NCBI GenBank assembly: GCA_944325895.1
Contig: CALVCA010000006.1
Span: forward strand, 1-64,000
Direction: 5' to 3'
From: Candidatus Gastranaerophilales bacterium
GTDB taxonomy: Bacteria > Cyanobacteriota > Vampirovibrionia > Gastranaerophilales > Gastranaerophilaceae
Length of the DNA stretch: 64,000 nt
Both the position numbers and the translations under genes were made by a program. The notes under the pieces were generated by a model, which saw nothing but the letters and a program-made list of their open reading frames with translations, ran no database searches and had not been told where the DNA came from. Positions 34,367 through 42,139 of this stretch are shown here, in pieces (position 1 is the stretch's first letter; each line of letters starts with the position of its first letter).

Positions 34367-36190
34367 TTATGAAAAGGCTTTAAAAGAGCGTTCAACATTC
34401 TTTTCGATTACGCTTTTTATTGAATCATATTCGGTTTGAAGTGCATTGTGCTCGGTATCAAGTTTTTTAAGATCACTGTCGTATTTTTTGTCTTTAGCTT
34501 GAAGCTCGTTTAATTTTTGAGTATATTCAGCTTCGGCACGAGCTACTGCAACTTCGTCTTCAACTTCAACGATATCAGGGCAAGAACTGTATGTGGTTGA
34601 AGTCCATTTTGAAGTTTTAAGTCCTGTGCCTTCTTCACCTTGTTCAACGTATTTGACCTGTTCTAAGGTAACAACACCGTGTTCCAGTGCAAATTGCAGC
34701 CATTCTGAACTCGTGTAAAGATTATCTTCAAGGATTTTGTAATTATCACCGGCATCTTCCGATTTACGTTCACTTTCGCCGTTCATACGGTGCCAAAGAT
34801 TTGTGTACCATTCTGATCTTGCATCTTCTTCATCGGGAATTTTACTTGATGGCAGATTAGCTAAATCATCCAAATAATTTTGGTATAAAGCCAAACAATT
34901 TTGCCTCCACACATTGACAGCATCCCATTTGGTTTCCCATTCATCATGTCTTCTTTCAAAATCAGCCAACTCATCTAAATAATCCTGCAAAAATTTTTCG
35001 TTGAATTCTTGTTCACCGGCTTGCGTTAAACCTTCCAATTGCTGATAAAATCCTTCCCAAGCCTGCATCAATTCTTCAGGAGTTTTAACAGCAGCATTAT
35101 TTTTTGCAAAAGTTCCGTAAAATGCATGACTATTATCATTTACGCTTAAATAATTAATAACATCGCAATAAAGGTCTATCAAATACTGAATAACCTCTTG
35201 CACACATTCATATTTTAGTATATCTTCTTGTTTCAATCCGGCTAATAAATTTGTTGCTTCTACATCGCCGCTTCCTGCAAAGCCATAAAACAAACTATTA
35301 TTATACAATGTAGTTTTATCAGCAATAATAATAATACTTTGATCAGAATTAGATATCAAAAGACCATTTTGATTATTTTCAATTGCTTCTCCAAATCCGT
35401 TTGGTCCCCATATAAGATGACATAAATTGTGTTCCATATGCCAAATGCCGTTTGCATCATTACCGTTTACAGACGAATGACATGCAGAATTATTATAGGC
35501 TTGTGACAATGCAGCAAAATCAGGTAATGTAGGTTTACTAGGTCTATCAGTCGGTTCTGTCCCCGGGTTTTCGGGAATATTATTTAATTCGGTAATCAAA
35601 GTTCCGTATGATCCTGATTCGGAACCTTTCACCGGTATTTGACCAACCTGGCTTGCCCAGGATGCAAATTCAGACTCTGTCATATCGTCATTTGCTTTAT
35701 TCAGCCAATCCGTAATGACAAGCCCGCCAAAAGTAACAGTGGGTTTTTCTTCCGTTACGTTAAAATAATCCTCGTAATTAGTTCCGTATATACCTTCTAA
35801 ATTAGATGTGTAAAGCGGATTATCCGTTAAACTTACGCCGTATTTCAATACAAATTCGTTTAATGTATTGCTTTCTTCAAAATTCTTTGCATCTGTTCCG
35901 CTTATCAATAATTGTCCCTGCGTATTTACCAATCCGTACTGATTTTTTACATCCCCGTATTGATACATTACTGCGGCTGTTAATTCGCTCTGTACTGCAT
36001 TACCGTCTGTATTGTACTGCGTGTACATCAATTTGTTTGCATCCAATGCATTCATGTACTCTCTGCTTGCGTCCTGGGTTTTGTCAGCTAGACGCACTTT
36101 TGAATTCGCTATTTGCTGCGAATGCAATTCGTTATCCGATATTCGTGCTGTCAAACTAAGCAATCTTGCTTGTGATGCCGATAATCCCAT
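34367..36190 (-). CDS. ASQAR-family protein, left member of inverted pair
   Basis: The 607-residue protein starts MGLSASQARLLSLTARISDN. Its first 107 residues and last 123 are almost identical to those of the gene at 36444-38978, while the centre is unrelated. The centre is acidic and aromatic, with a Pro-rich PENPGTEPTDRPSKP segment, and the C-terminal third has coiled coil up to LDTEHNALQTE...VIEKNVERSFKAFS. No signal peptide is seen. GAAAGGAATAT precedes the ATG, and the shared TATGG promoter module lies about 80-124 nt upstream. Function unknown. Confidence 0.8.
   Translation of the reverse strand: MGLSASQARLLSLTARISDNELHSQQIANSKVRLADKTQDASREYMNALDANKLMYTQYNTDGNAVQSELTAAVMYQYGDVKNQYGLVNTQGQLLISGTDAKNFEESNTLNEFVLKYGVSLTDNPLYTSNLEGIYGTNYEDYFNVTEEKPTVTFGGLVITDWLNKANDDMTESEFASWASQVGQIPVKGSESGSYGTLITELNNIPENPGTEPTDRPSKPTLPDFAALSQAYNNSACHSSVNGNDANGIWHMEHNLCHLIWGPNGFGEAIENNQNGLLISNSDQSIIIIADKTTLYNNSLFYGFAGSGDVEATNLLAGLKQEDILKYECVQEVIQYLIDLYCDVINYLSVNDNSHAFYGTFAKNNAAVKTPEELMQAWEGFYQQLEGLTQAGEQEFNEKFLQDYLDELADFERRHDEWETKWDAVNVWRQNCLALYQNYLDDLANLPSSKIPDEEDARSEWYTNLWHRMNGESERKSEDAGDNYKILEDNLYTSSEWLQFALEHGVVTLEQVKYVEQGEEGTGLKTSKWTSTTYSSCPDIVEVEDEVAVARAEAEYTQKLNELQAKDKKYDSDLKKLDTEHNALQTEYDSIKSVIEKNVERSFKAFS
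34371..34741 (-). repeat. Outer inverted-repeat arm (3' end of left gene)
   Basis: These 371 bp match 38604-38974 in inverted orientation with two differences that I can see (one silent, one Ser/Ala). The arm codes for the C-terminal ~123 residues. Confidence 0.88.
35869..36178 (-). repeat. Inner inverted-repeat arm (5' end of left gene)
   Basis: These 310 bp match 36456-36765 in inverted orientation without a visible difference, synonymous positions included. Beyond 35869 the similarity stops abruptly. Confidence 0.9.
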
Positions 36191-36443
36191 ATATTCCTTT
36201 CCATATCACATGCGTATTCATGGAAACGGAATTTTTTCGGAAAGACTTTAGGGAAAAAAATACACTACGACCATACCATACAGGCATTATAACAGGGTTT
36301 CAACCCTTTTTAAAACATCTTTACAATTTGTTACATTAATACTATTTATTACAATTTCTTAATATTTACATATAAAAATTTAAAGACAACACTAAAAAAT
36401 ACCGTATAAGAAAATGTATCAATGCGGAAAGGAAAGAATTCAA
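36191..36443. other. Divergent intergenic region inside the inverted repeat
   Basis: This 253-bp gene-free stretch holds the minus-strand promoter module for the left gene and a weaker plus-strand candidate (TATAAG at 36405-36410, inside ATACCGTATAAG) for the right gene. Several GTTACA/TTACA boxes occupy 36321-36353. It is the only unique sequence between the two near-identical gene starts. Confidence 0.6.
36271..36338 (-). promoter_or_regulatory. Shared promoter module, copy 2 (two TATGG units)
   Basis: On the minus strand: AATGTAACAAATTGTAAA (36338-36321), TTTAAA (36314-36309), a 17-nt spacer, TATAAT (36291-36286), GCCTG, then only two TATGG units (36280-36271) and TCGTA. It drives the left gene (ATG 36190). 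The other two copies in the window have four units. Confidence 0.75.
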
Positions 36444-38978
36444 ATGGGATTGTCAGCATCACAAGCAAGATTGCTTAGTTTGACAGCACGAATATCGGAT
36501 AACGAATTGCATTCGCAGCAAATAGCGAATTCAAAAGTGCGTCTAGCTGACAAAACCCAGGACGCAAGCAGAGAGTACATGAATGCATTGGATGCAAACA
36601 AATTGATGTACACGCAGTACAATACAGACGGTAATGCAGTACAGAGCGAATTAACAGCCGCAGTAATGTATCAATACGGGGATGTAAAAAATCAGTACGG
36701 ATTGGTAAATACGCAGGGACAATTATTGATAAGCGGAACAGATGCAAAGAATTTTGAAGAAAGCAGCAATCTTTCTGAATTTTGTGCAAAATACGGAATA
36801 AGCACGGTAGTTAACCCAACATATACAGAAACATTACAAAATATTTACGGATCAAATTATGAAACAATAAACAATAATGACATAGATGAACTTGAAACCA
36901 TTAAAAATTTGATAAGCGGGAGCATTCAAAACATACAAAATGATTTGAATACAATTCCGGATTTATCAAATCCTGATGTATCACATAACACGACGCTAAA
37001 TGCAAACATCAGCAACATGGAAAATAATATAATAACAAATTTAGGCTCAGTTTTAAACATAACAAAAGATGATTTGGTAAACAAAACAGAGAAACTGGAC
37101 GGATTAGGAGCAGTCGGGAGTTATTTAAAGAATATCCATTACACCCCTGACACCTGGCCAACCGTCGGAGCTACAGACCCTGGTCCGCAGCCTCCGACAC
37201 CTACAGTAAAATATCCTACTTATCCAACAGAACCTCCTGTAATGGAAGAACCACAAAAGCCGAGTTCTATTGAACCGCAGCCGCCTGAATTTATTCCTCC
37301 AGATCCAGCGGACTACAGTGAAATATCCTACACTCAAACTGTTGGCGGCGGTATTACTGGCGGTTCAGTATCAAAAGATAGATATAATGAGATCTATGTA
37401 AGAGAAGACGGTCGAGGAATATTTGATGTTTTGAACCCTGATAATGATCTTAACCTGGATTGGTATTTAGAAATTTTAGCCCACCTTATCGTACCTCAAG
37501 ATGATATTGAAATTTTTGAAGGAGAAGCTGTCGGCGATCCTGATAATCGTATAATACTTATTGATATAGTACCTGATGAATATAAAAATAACAATTTAAC
37601 AACAACAACTGAGCAATCAATAGAATTAACATCAGAATTTTTAAATAACAGCAGCATTAATAATAGCGGAAAAATATGGGATTTTTGGTTTGGATATCTT
37701 GGAGATATTCAGGTTTACTGGGAAGCAGCATTGGAAATATTCAAAGAAGACAGTCTCCGAAGTAACGGTGCAATGGTTTCAACCGACCCGAGTGATTACA
37801 TAGCTCTTACTGAAGATTCTACTGAGGATGAAAAATTATTAAACAATTATAAATTCCATTCAAATGGTAATAAAACTCTTAAAACCTGGCATGAAAAAGC
37901 TAAAGATTTATATTATCTAGCTTTAAAGGTTTATAATGATGAGCAAAAAAGTTTTAACGACCAGGAATATACAGATGAAGAAAGAAATGCACTAACACAG
38001 CAAATAAACGAAGGAATTAAAGAATTACTTTATGAAGATGCTGAAGCAAAATCACAACTTCTGATTAGCGGTATAAAATTAAATGAAGAAGCATATCAAA
38101 ATGCTTTGACTAATGCATGGCAGGAATATGAAGCAAGCTCCGATTACCAAACATATCAACAAAATCATGACGACTGGGAACGAGAATGGGAGCAGTATGA
38201 AGAACACGATTACCCTCTTTGGGTGGCAAATCAGACAGCTTGGGCTCAATACTATAAAGATGTTGAACAGTATAAAATCGATTTGGCAAACTACAATTCT
38301 CAATGGGATAAATATAGAAACGAAACTATACCGAAATGGCAAGCTGAAAAAACAGCGTATGAACAAGCACTTGTTGTATATGAAGAAGATGTAGAAGCCT
38401 GGAAAAAAGATGTTGAAAGCTGGCTGAACAGTTTACAAAAAGCTTACTACGGAGTTTCGGGAATGATTGACTCTCTAAATAAAATAATTGACAAAGAAGT
38501 TCCGGATCCTGAAAATGCCATGTCAGAATGGTACACAAATCTTTGGCACCGTATGAACGGCGAAAGCACAACTAAATCCGAAGAAGGTAAATCAGGCAAA
38601 TACTACAAAATCCTTGAAGATAATCTTTACACGAGTGCAGAATGGCTGCAATTTGCACTGGAACACGGTGTTGTTACCTTAGAACAGGTCAAATACGTTG
38701 AACAAGGTGAAGAAGGCACAGGACTTAAAACTTCAAAATGGACTTCAACCACATACAGTTCTTGCCCTGATATCGTTGAAGTTGAAGACGAAGTTGCAGT
38801 AGCTCGTGCCGAAGCTGAATATACTCAAAAATTAAACGAGCTTCAAGCTAAAGACAAAAAATACGACAGTGATCTTAAAAAACTTGATACCGAGCACAAT
38901 GCACTTCAAACCGAATACGATTCAATAAAAAGCGTAATCGAAAAGAATGTTGAACGCTCTTTTAAAGCCTTTTCTTAA
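36444..38978 (+). CDS. ASQAR-family protein, right member of inverted pair
   Basis: The 844-residue protein shares its ends with the gene at 34367-36190. The centre is larger: an Asn-rich part (about 150-220), a Pro-rich segment (about 240-295, with repeated PQPP/PTYPTEPP types), then a Trp/Tyr/Glu-rich coiled region with recurring W-E-x-Y and Y-x-x-D-V units (about 560-670). The start at 36444 is chosen because GGAAAGGAAAG precedes it and it aligns with the left paralogue; the frame is open 10 codons upstream. No signal peptide is seen. Function unknown. Confidence 0.8.
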   Translation: MGLSASQARLLSLTARISDNELHSQQIANSKVRLADKTQDASREYMNALDANKLMYTQYNTDGNAVQSELTAAVMYQYGDVKNQYGLVNTQGQLLISGTDAKNFEESSNLSEFCAKYGISTVVNPTYTETLQNIYGSNYETINNNDIDELETIKNLISGSIQNIQNDLNTIPDLSNPDVSHNTTLNANISNMENNIITNLGSVLNITKDDLVNKTEKLDGLGAVGSYLKNIHYTPDTWPTVGATDPGPQPPTPTVKYPTYPTEPPVMEEPQKPSSIEPQPPEFIPPDPADYSEISYTQTVGGGITGGSVSKDRYNEIYVREDGRGIFDVLNPDNDLNLDWYLEILAHLIVPQDDIEIFEGEAVGDPDNRIILIDIVPDEYKNNNLTTTTEQSIELTSEFLNNSSINNSGKIWDFWFGYLGDIQVYWEAALEIFKEDSLRSNGAMVSTDPSDYIALTEDSTEDEKLLNNYKFHSNGNKTLKTWHEKAKDLYYLALKVYNDEQKSFNDQEYTDEERNALTQQINEGIKELLYEDAEAKSQLLISGIKLNEEAYQNALTNAWQEYEASSDYQTYQQNHDDWEREWEQYEEHDYPLWVANQTAWAQYYKDVEQYKIDLANYNSQWDKYRNETIPKWQAEKTAYEQALVVYEEDVEAWKKDVESWLNSLQKAYYGVSGMIDSLNKIIDKEVPDPENAMSEWYTNLWHRMNGESTTKSEEGKSGKYYKILEDNLYTSAEWLQFALEHGVVTLEQVKYVEQGEEGTGLKTSKWTSTTYSSCPDIVEVEDEVAVARAEAEYTQKLNELQAKDKKYDSDLKKLDTEHNALQTEYDSIKSVIEKNVERSFKAFS
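36456..36765 (+). repeat. Inner inverted-repeat arm (5' end of right gene)
   Basis: This is the partner of 35869-36178, 277 bp away, in inverted orientation. Including the first 12 coding bases the arms are 322 bp with two silent differences. Confidence 0.9.
38604..38974 (+). repeat. Outer inverted-repeat arm (3' end of right gene)
   Basis: This is the partner of 34371-34741. The two outer arms bracket both genes, so the locus is a nested double inverted repeat about 4.6 kb long. Confidence 0.88.
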
Positions 38979-38981
38979 ACT

Positions 38982-39116
38982 CTAAATAACAAAATACAAA
39001 AGGGCAAACATAGAGCAAAGAAAAAACGCACTCAGCAAAAACCATGTGTGCATAACGGGGTGCTGGTATTGCCAAATTTCTTTTATTGTTTCTGCAGCGT
39101 TTTCAATTGTTTGCAT
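38982..39116 (-). CDS. 44-residue single-span membrane protein
   Basis: A short frame starts at ATG 39116 with GGAG 7 nt upstream and ends at TAG 38982, 3 bp from the convergent ASQAR gene. The product has a polar head (MQTIENAAETIKEIWQYQH) and one hydrophobic segment (TWFLLSAFFLCSMFALLYFV). The good ribosome site and membrane-like composition support a real small protein. Function unknown. Confidence 0.6.
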   Translation of the reverse strand: MQTIENAAETIKEIWQYQHPVMHTWFLLSAFFLCSMFALLYFVI

Positions 39117-39204
39117 ATAAATTCTCCAATCTTTATATAACTATTTTCTACATAAATCAAAAAACAACATCACCTAATCGGTTGATTATTTCATGGTTTT
39201 CAGG

Positions 39205-39210
39205 TATTAT
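39205..39210 (+). promoter_or_regulatory. -10 box of probable leaderless transcript
   Basis: TATTAT, then TTTGGT (6 nt), then the ATG at 39217. No ribosome site is present. Confidence 0.55.
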
Positions 39211-39216
39211 TTTGGT

Positions 39217-40449
39217 ATGCATGATGTAGAATTATTAATGCCTGCAGGTAATTTGGAAAAACTTGAATACGCAATACGCTACGGAGCCGATGCGGTTTAT
39301 TTAGGGGTGGTGGATTTCAGCTTAAGAGCAATGCGGAAAGGCAAAATTATAACACTTGATAATTTAAAATCCGCCGTTGATTTAGCCCATAATCTTGGTG
39401 CAAAAGCGTATTTAACTTTAAACATTTTTGCATTTAATAATGATATTTTACTGCTTGAAAAATCAATTGACAGAATTAAAGAGTCAAAACCTGATGCTTT
39501 AATAGTTAGCGACTTCGGGATAATAAATTTAGTAAAAAAACACATGCCTGATGTACCGTTGCACATAAGTACACAAACAAACACATTAAATTACGAGAGC
39601 GTCAAGTTTTGGAGAGATTTCGGAGCAAGCAGAGTAATTTTGGCAAGAGAACTCGCAATAAAAGATATTGCCGCAATACGGCAAAAAGTTCCTGACATTG
39701 AACTTGAATGTTTTGTACACGGTTCGCAATGCGTTTCATTTTCGGGCAGATGTCTTTTGAGCGATTATTTTACAAACGGAGAAAGAAAAGCCAACCACGG
39801 CAACTGTTCACAGCCATGCAGGTGGAGCTATAAACTTGTAGAAAGCACCCGACCTGATGAATATTATGAAATCAATCAAGATGAAAAAGGTTCTCATATT
39901 CTGAGTCCGAAAGATTTGTGTTTGGTTGAACATTTAAAAGAACTCGCCGATGCAGGTGTGGATTCTTTTAAAGTTGAAGGCAGAACAAAAAGTTTATACT
40001 ATGTTTCGGCTGTTGCAAAAACATACAGAAATGCTATTGATGAACTTAAACAAAATCCCGATGCTGATATGCATAAATACTTTACAGAACTCTTAAAAGT
40101 AGGAAACAGAGGCTATACAACAGGCTTTGCACTTGGCGAAAACAAACCCGACAGCTACAGCTATGATATTTCAAAAGGGCTTGCGGGAGAGGATTTTTTG
40201 TTTGAATTTCACGGCAAAGAAAACGACAGCTATCTTGTTAAAATTAAAAATAAAATTCATCTGAATGATGAAGTTGAAATAATTTCGCCCAAAGAACAGT
40301 TCACAACAAAAATTACAGAAATCAAAGACAAAGACGGGCTGGAAAAATCTTTAGGAAATACAAACGATGAAGTGTATTTAAAATTTGAAAAAGCTCCGGC
40401 AGAATATAATTATGCACTTGCCCGGACAATAGGAGGAATATGTTCTTAA
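39217..40449 (+). CDS. Peptidase U32-family protein (tRNA/rRNA hydroxylation type)
   Basis: The 410-residue protein begins ELLMPAGNLEKLEYAIRYGADAVYLG and carries the U32 signature around residues 165-205: ECFVHGSQCVSFSGRCLLSD followed by GNCSQPCRW. These Cys residues bind the iron-sulfur cluster in relatives such as TrhP and RlhA, which hydroxylate RNA; others are reported as proteases. The choice between them is not possible here. The start at 39217 is 6 nt after TATTAT; the frame is open 8 codons upstream. It overlaps the YqeG-like gene by 10 bp. Confidence 0.88.
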   Translation: MHDVELLMPAGNLEKLEYAIRYGADAVYLGVVDFSLRAMRKGKIITLDNLKSAVDLAHNLGAKAYLTLNIFAFNNDILLLEKSIDRIKESKPDALIVSDFGIINLVKKHMPDVPLHISTQTNTLNYESVKFWRDFGASRVILARELAIKDIAAIRQKVPDIELECFVHGSQCVSFSGRCLLSDYFTNGERKANHGNCSQPCRWSYKLVESTRPDEYYEINQDEKGSHILSPKDLCLVEHLKELADAGVDSFKVEGRTKSLYYVSAVAKTYRNAIDELKQNPDADMHKYFTELLKVGNRGYTTGFALGENKPDSYSYDISKGLAGEDFLFEFHGKENDSYLVKIKNKIHLNDEVEIISPKEQFTTKITEIKDKDGLEKSLGNTNDEVYLKFEKAPAEYNYALARTIGGICS

Positions 40450-40919
40450 AACCGGATTATAACCTTAAAAGCATTTATGATATTGACCTTGAAAAATTAA
40501 AAAAATTAGGGATAAAAGCCCTGCTTTTTGATTTAGACAGCACAATTATGGCATCAAAATCAGGCTGCTATTCACAAAAAACTCTTGACTGGCTTAATAA
40601 AGTAAAAGAAGATTTCTTTGTTGCGGTAATTTCCAATAACAAAAATGAAAAATACATAGAACAGGTTAAAAAAATATCGGATTTTCCGCTTTTGTTTAAC
40701 GCAGGCAAACCCGACATTTCCAGTTCAAAAAAATTTTTACAAGGACACAACCTTTTAGCTTCACAATGTGCATTTGTCGGTGACAGACCTTTAACAGACA
40801 TACTTTGCGGTAAACTTTTAGGATGCACAACAATCCTTGTAGATTCTATTTCTGCAGAAAAAGAAACTAAACTCGTAAGATTTGTCAGAGCTGTTGAAAG
40901 GCTGAGCATTAAAAAATAA
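40440..40919 (+). CDS. YqeG-family HAD IIIA-type phosphatase
   Basis: The 159-residue protein has the HAD motifs LLFDLDSTIM (nucleophile Asp and second Asp), VISNNKNEKY (motif II) and FVGDRPLTDILCGKLLG (motif IV). Size and the N-terminal PDYNLKSIYDI match the YqeG/GEP4 group, whose members include phosphatidylglycerophosphatases. It overlaps the U32 gene by 10 bp, so the two are co-expressed. Confidence 0.85.
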   Translation: MFLKPDYNLKSIYDIDLEKLKKLGIKALLFDLDSTIMASKSGCYSQKTLDWLNKVKEDFFVAVISNNKNEKYIEQVKKISDFPLLFNAGKPDISSSKKFLQGHNLLASQCAFVGDRPLTDILCGKLLGCTTILVDSISAEKETKLVRFVRAVERLSIKK

Positions 40920-40976
40920 TTGTAAATTTTTTGTAACAAATAGGCGAAAACTTTTTTCAGGACTTTTACAAAAAAT

Positions 40977-41912
40977 ATGCAAGTGACAAATAATATAAAT
41001 AATTTAAGCAATAAAAATAACAAAAAAGCATCCCGGATAACTACAGCAGCGGGAGTCACCGGCGGTGTATTAACAAATTTATGTGTTAATAAATTCTATA
41101 ATAAAGCTATTACCCCTAAAATAATTAACGGTTTACAAATTCAACCTGATAAATCAATAGGCGATAAACTACAAGCAGCGTTAAAAAAATCAAAACTTAA
41201 AAATGTTGATATTGTTGATATTTCAAAATTGTCCGATGTAACAATTAAAAAAAACGGATTGATTGAAACAGTTTACACCGTAACCGACCAAATTTACGAC
41301 CATATTGTTGAAGCCCAAAAGAAAGTATTTGAAAAATTTATAAAACCTGACAAAATAGATAAATTAATAAATAGCCCCAATCTGCAAAGACAACTTACAG
41401 CTATGTCTGAAATGTTATACCAAAGTAAAAATGCTGCATTTTTACCTACCACAAATAAAATTTTAATAAATACCAAAAAAATCGGATACGCAGGTTTTCA
41501 CGAGATTGGTCATGCAATGAACAAAAATCTTTCAAAAATCGGAAAAATATTACAAAAAATGCGTATACCGGCATCAATACTCACAGCAATACTGCCTTTT
41601 ACCGCAATGTTAACCAAAAAAAATGATAACCCGACATCAAAATGGCAAAAAACAAAAAAATTCATAAAAGATAATGTAGGCAAACTCACAGTTTTAGCAT
41701 TTTCACCAATTGTAGCCGAAGAAATAATGGCATCAGTAAAAGGTCAAAAACTTGCTAAAATGTGCTGTTCTTCTAAGGCTTTGAAAGCAGTAACGAAATC
41801 TCATATTTTAAGTGCACTGTCTTATATTTCAGCAGCAATAACTTCAGGTGTTGCAGCTTTTGCCGGTAATAAAGTCCGTGACAAAATTGTCGATAAATTA
41901 TCTGCTAGATAA
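40977..41912 (+). CDS. Putative membrane-associated zinc metallopeptidase (HEIGH motif)
   Basis: I do not recognise the family, but the 311-residue protein contains GFHEIGHAMNK near residue 176, a textbook HExxH zinc motif, followed about 70 residues later by FSPIVAEEIMAS, whose Glu could be the third ligand of a gluzincin-type site. Hydrophobic segments flank these (about 23-38, 198-215, 285-300). The N-terminus (MQVTNNINNLSNKNNKK) is polar. No strong ribosome site is seen. It may process membrane or secreted proteins. Confidence 0.7.
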   Translation: MQVTNNINNLSNKNNKKASRITTAAGVTGGVLTNLCVNKFYNKAITPKIINGLQIQPDKSIGDKLQAALKKSKLKNVDIVDISKLSDVTIKKNGLIETVYTVTDQIYDHIVEAQKKVFEKFIKPDKIDKLINSPNLQRQLTAMSEMLYQSKNAAFLPTTNKILINTKKIGYAGFHEIGHAMNKNLSKIGKILQKMRIPASILTAILPFTAMLTKKNDNPTSKWQKTKKFIKDNVGKLTVLAFSPIVAEEIMASVKGQKLAKMCCSSKALKAVTKSHILSALSYISAAITSGVAAFAGNKVRDKIVDKLSAR

Positions 41913-41947
41913 ATTATTGTTATTTTCGACAGTTCAATCTAATCAAA

Positions 41948-41977
41948 AAAAAACAGGAAGTTAACCCCCTGTTAAGA
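41948..41977 (+). terminator. Weak hairpin after the metallopeptidase gene
   Basis: AACAGG and CCTGTT can pair as a 6-bp stem downstream of the stop at 41912. The T tract is poor, so this is only a tentative terminator. Confidence 0.3.
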
Positions 41978-42039
41978 TTTACACTAGCCGAAATATAAAT
42001 AGCATGTTTATTATACAATTTTTTTTATATGTTGGCAAA

Positions 42040-42070
42040 TTGTAACGAATTTTGTTAACATTTGTTACAA
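42040..42070. promoter_or_regulatory. TTGTAAC/GTTACAA palindrome upstream of an ASQAR gene
   Basis: TTGTAAC (42040-42046) and GTTACAA (42064-42070) form an inverted repeat centred on GTTAAC-like sequence, 70 nt before the ATG at 42140. The same half-site (TGTAAC/GTTACA) occurs upstream of the promoter modules at 36321-36338 and 49624-49641. It may bind a regulator. Confidence 0.45.
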
Positions 42071-42139
42071 AGCAAATCGTTATTTTTAAAGTTTTAGCTT
42101 AAAAATACCGTCATTCAACATGAATAAGAAAGGAAACTC

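Noticed and set aside
36414-36443. An upstream ATG that would add 10 residues to the right member of the inverted pair
   Set aside because: The ATG at 36444 has its own ribosome site and aligns exactly with the start of the left paralogue; the upstream codon has no ribosome site.
36191-36443. A site-specific invertase recombination site in the intergenic region
   Set aside because: I see no short dyad sites typical of invertases and no recombinase gene in the window. Any inversion would more likely use the long repeat arms.
37125-37337. An Arg-rich minus-strand frame within the right ASQAR gene
   Set aside because: It is a shadow of the Pro-rich plus-strand coding sequence, with no ribosome site and biased composition caused by the reverse reading.
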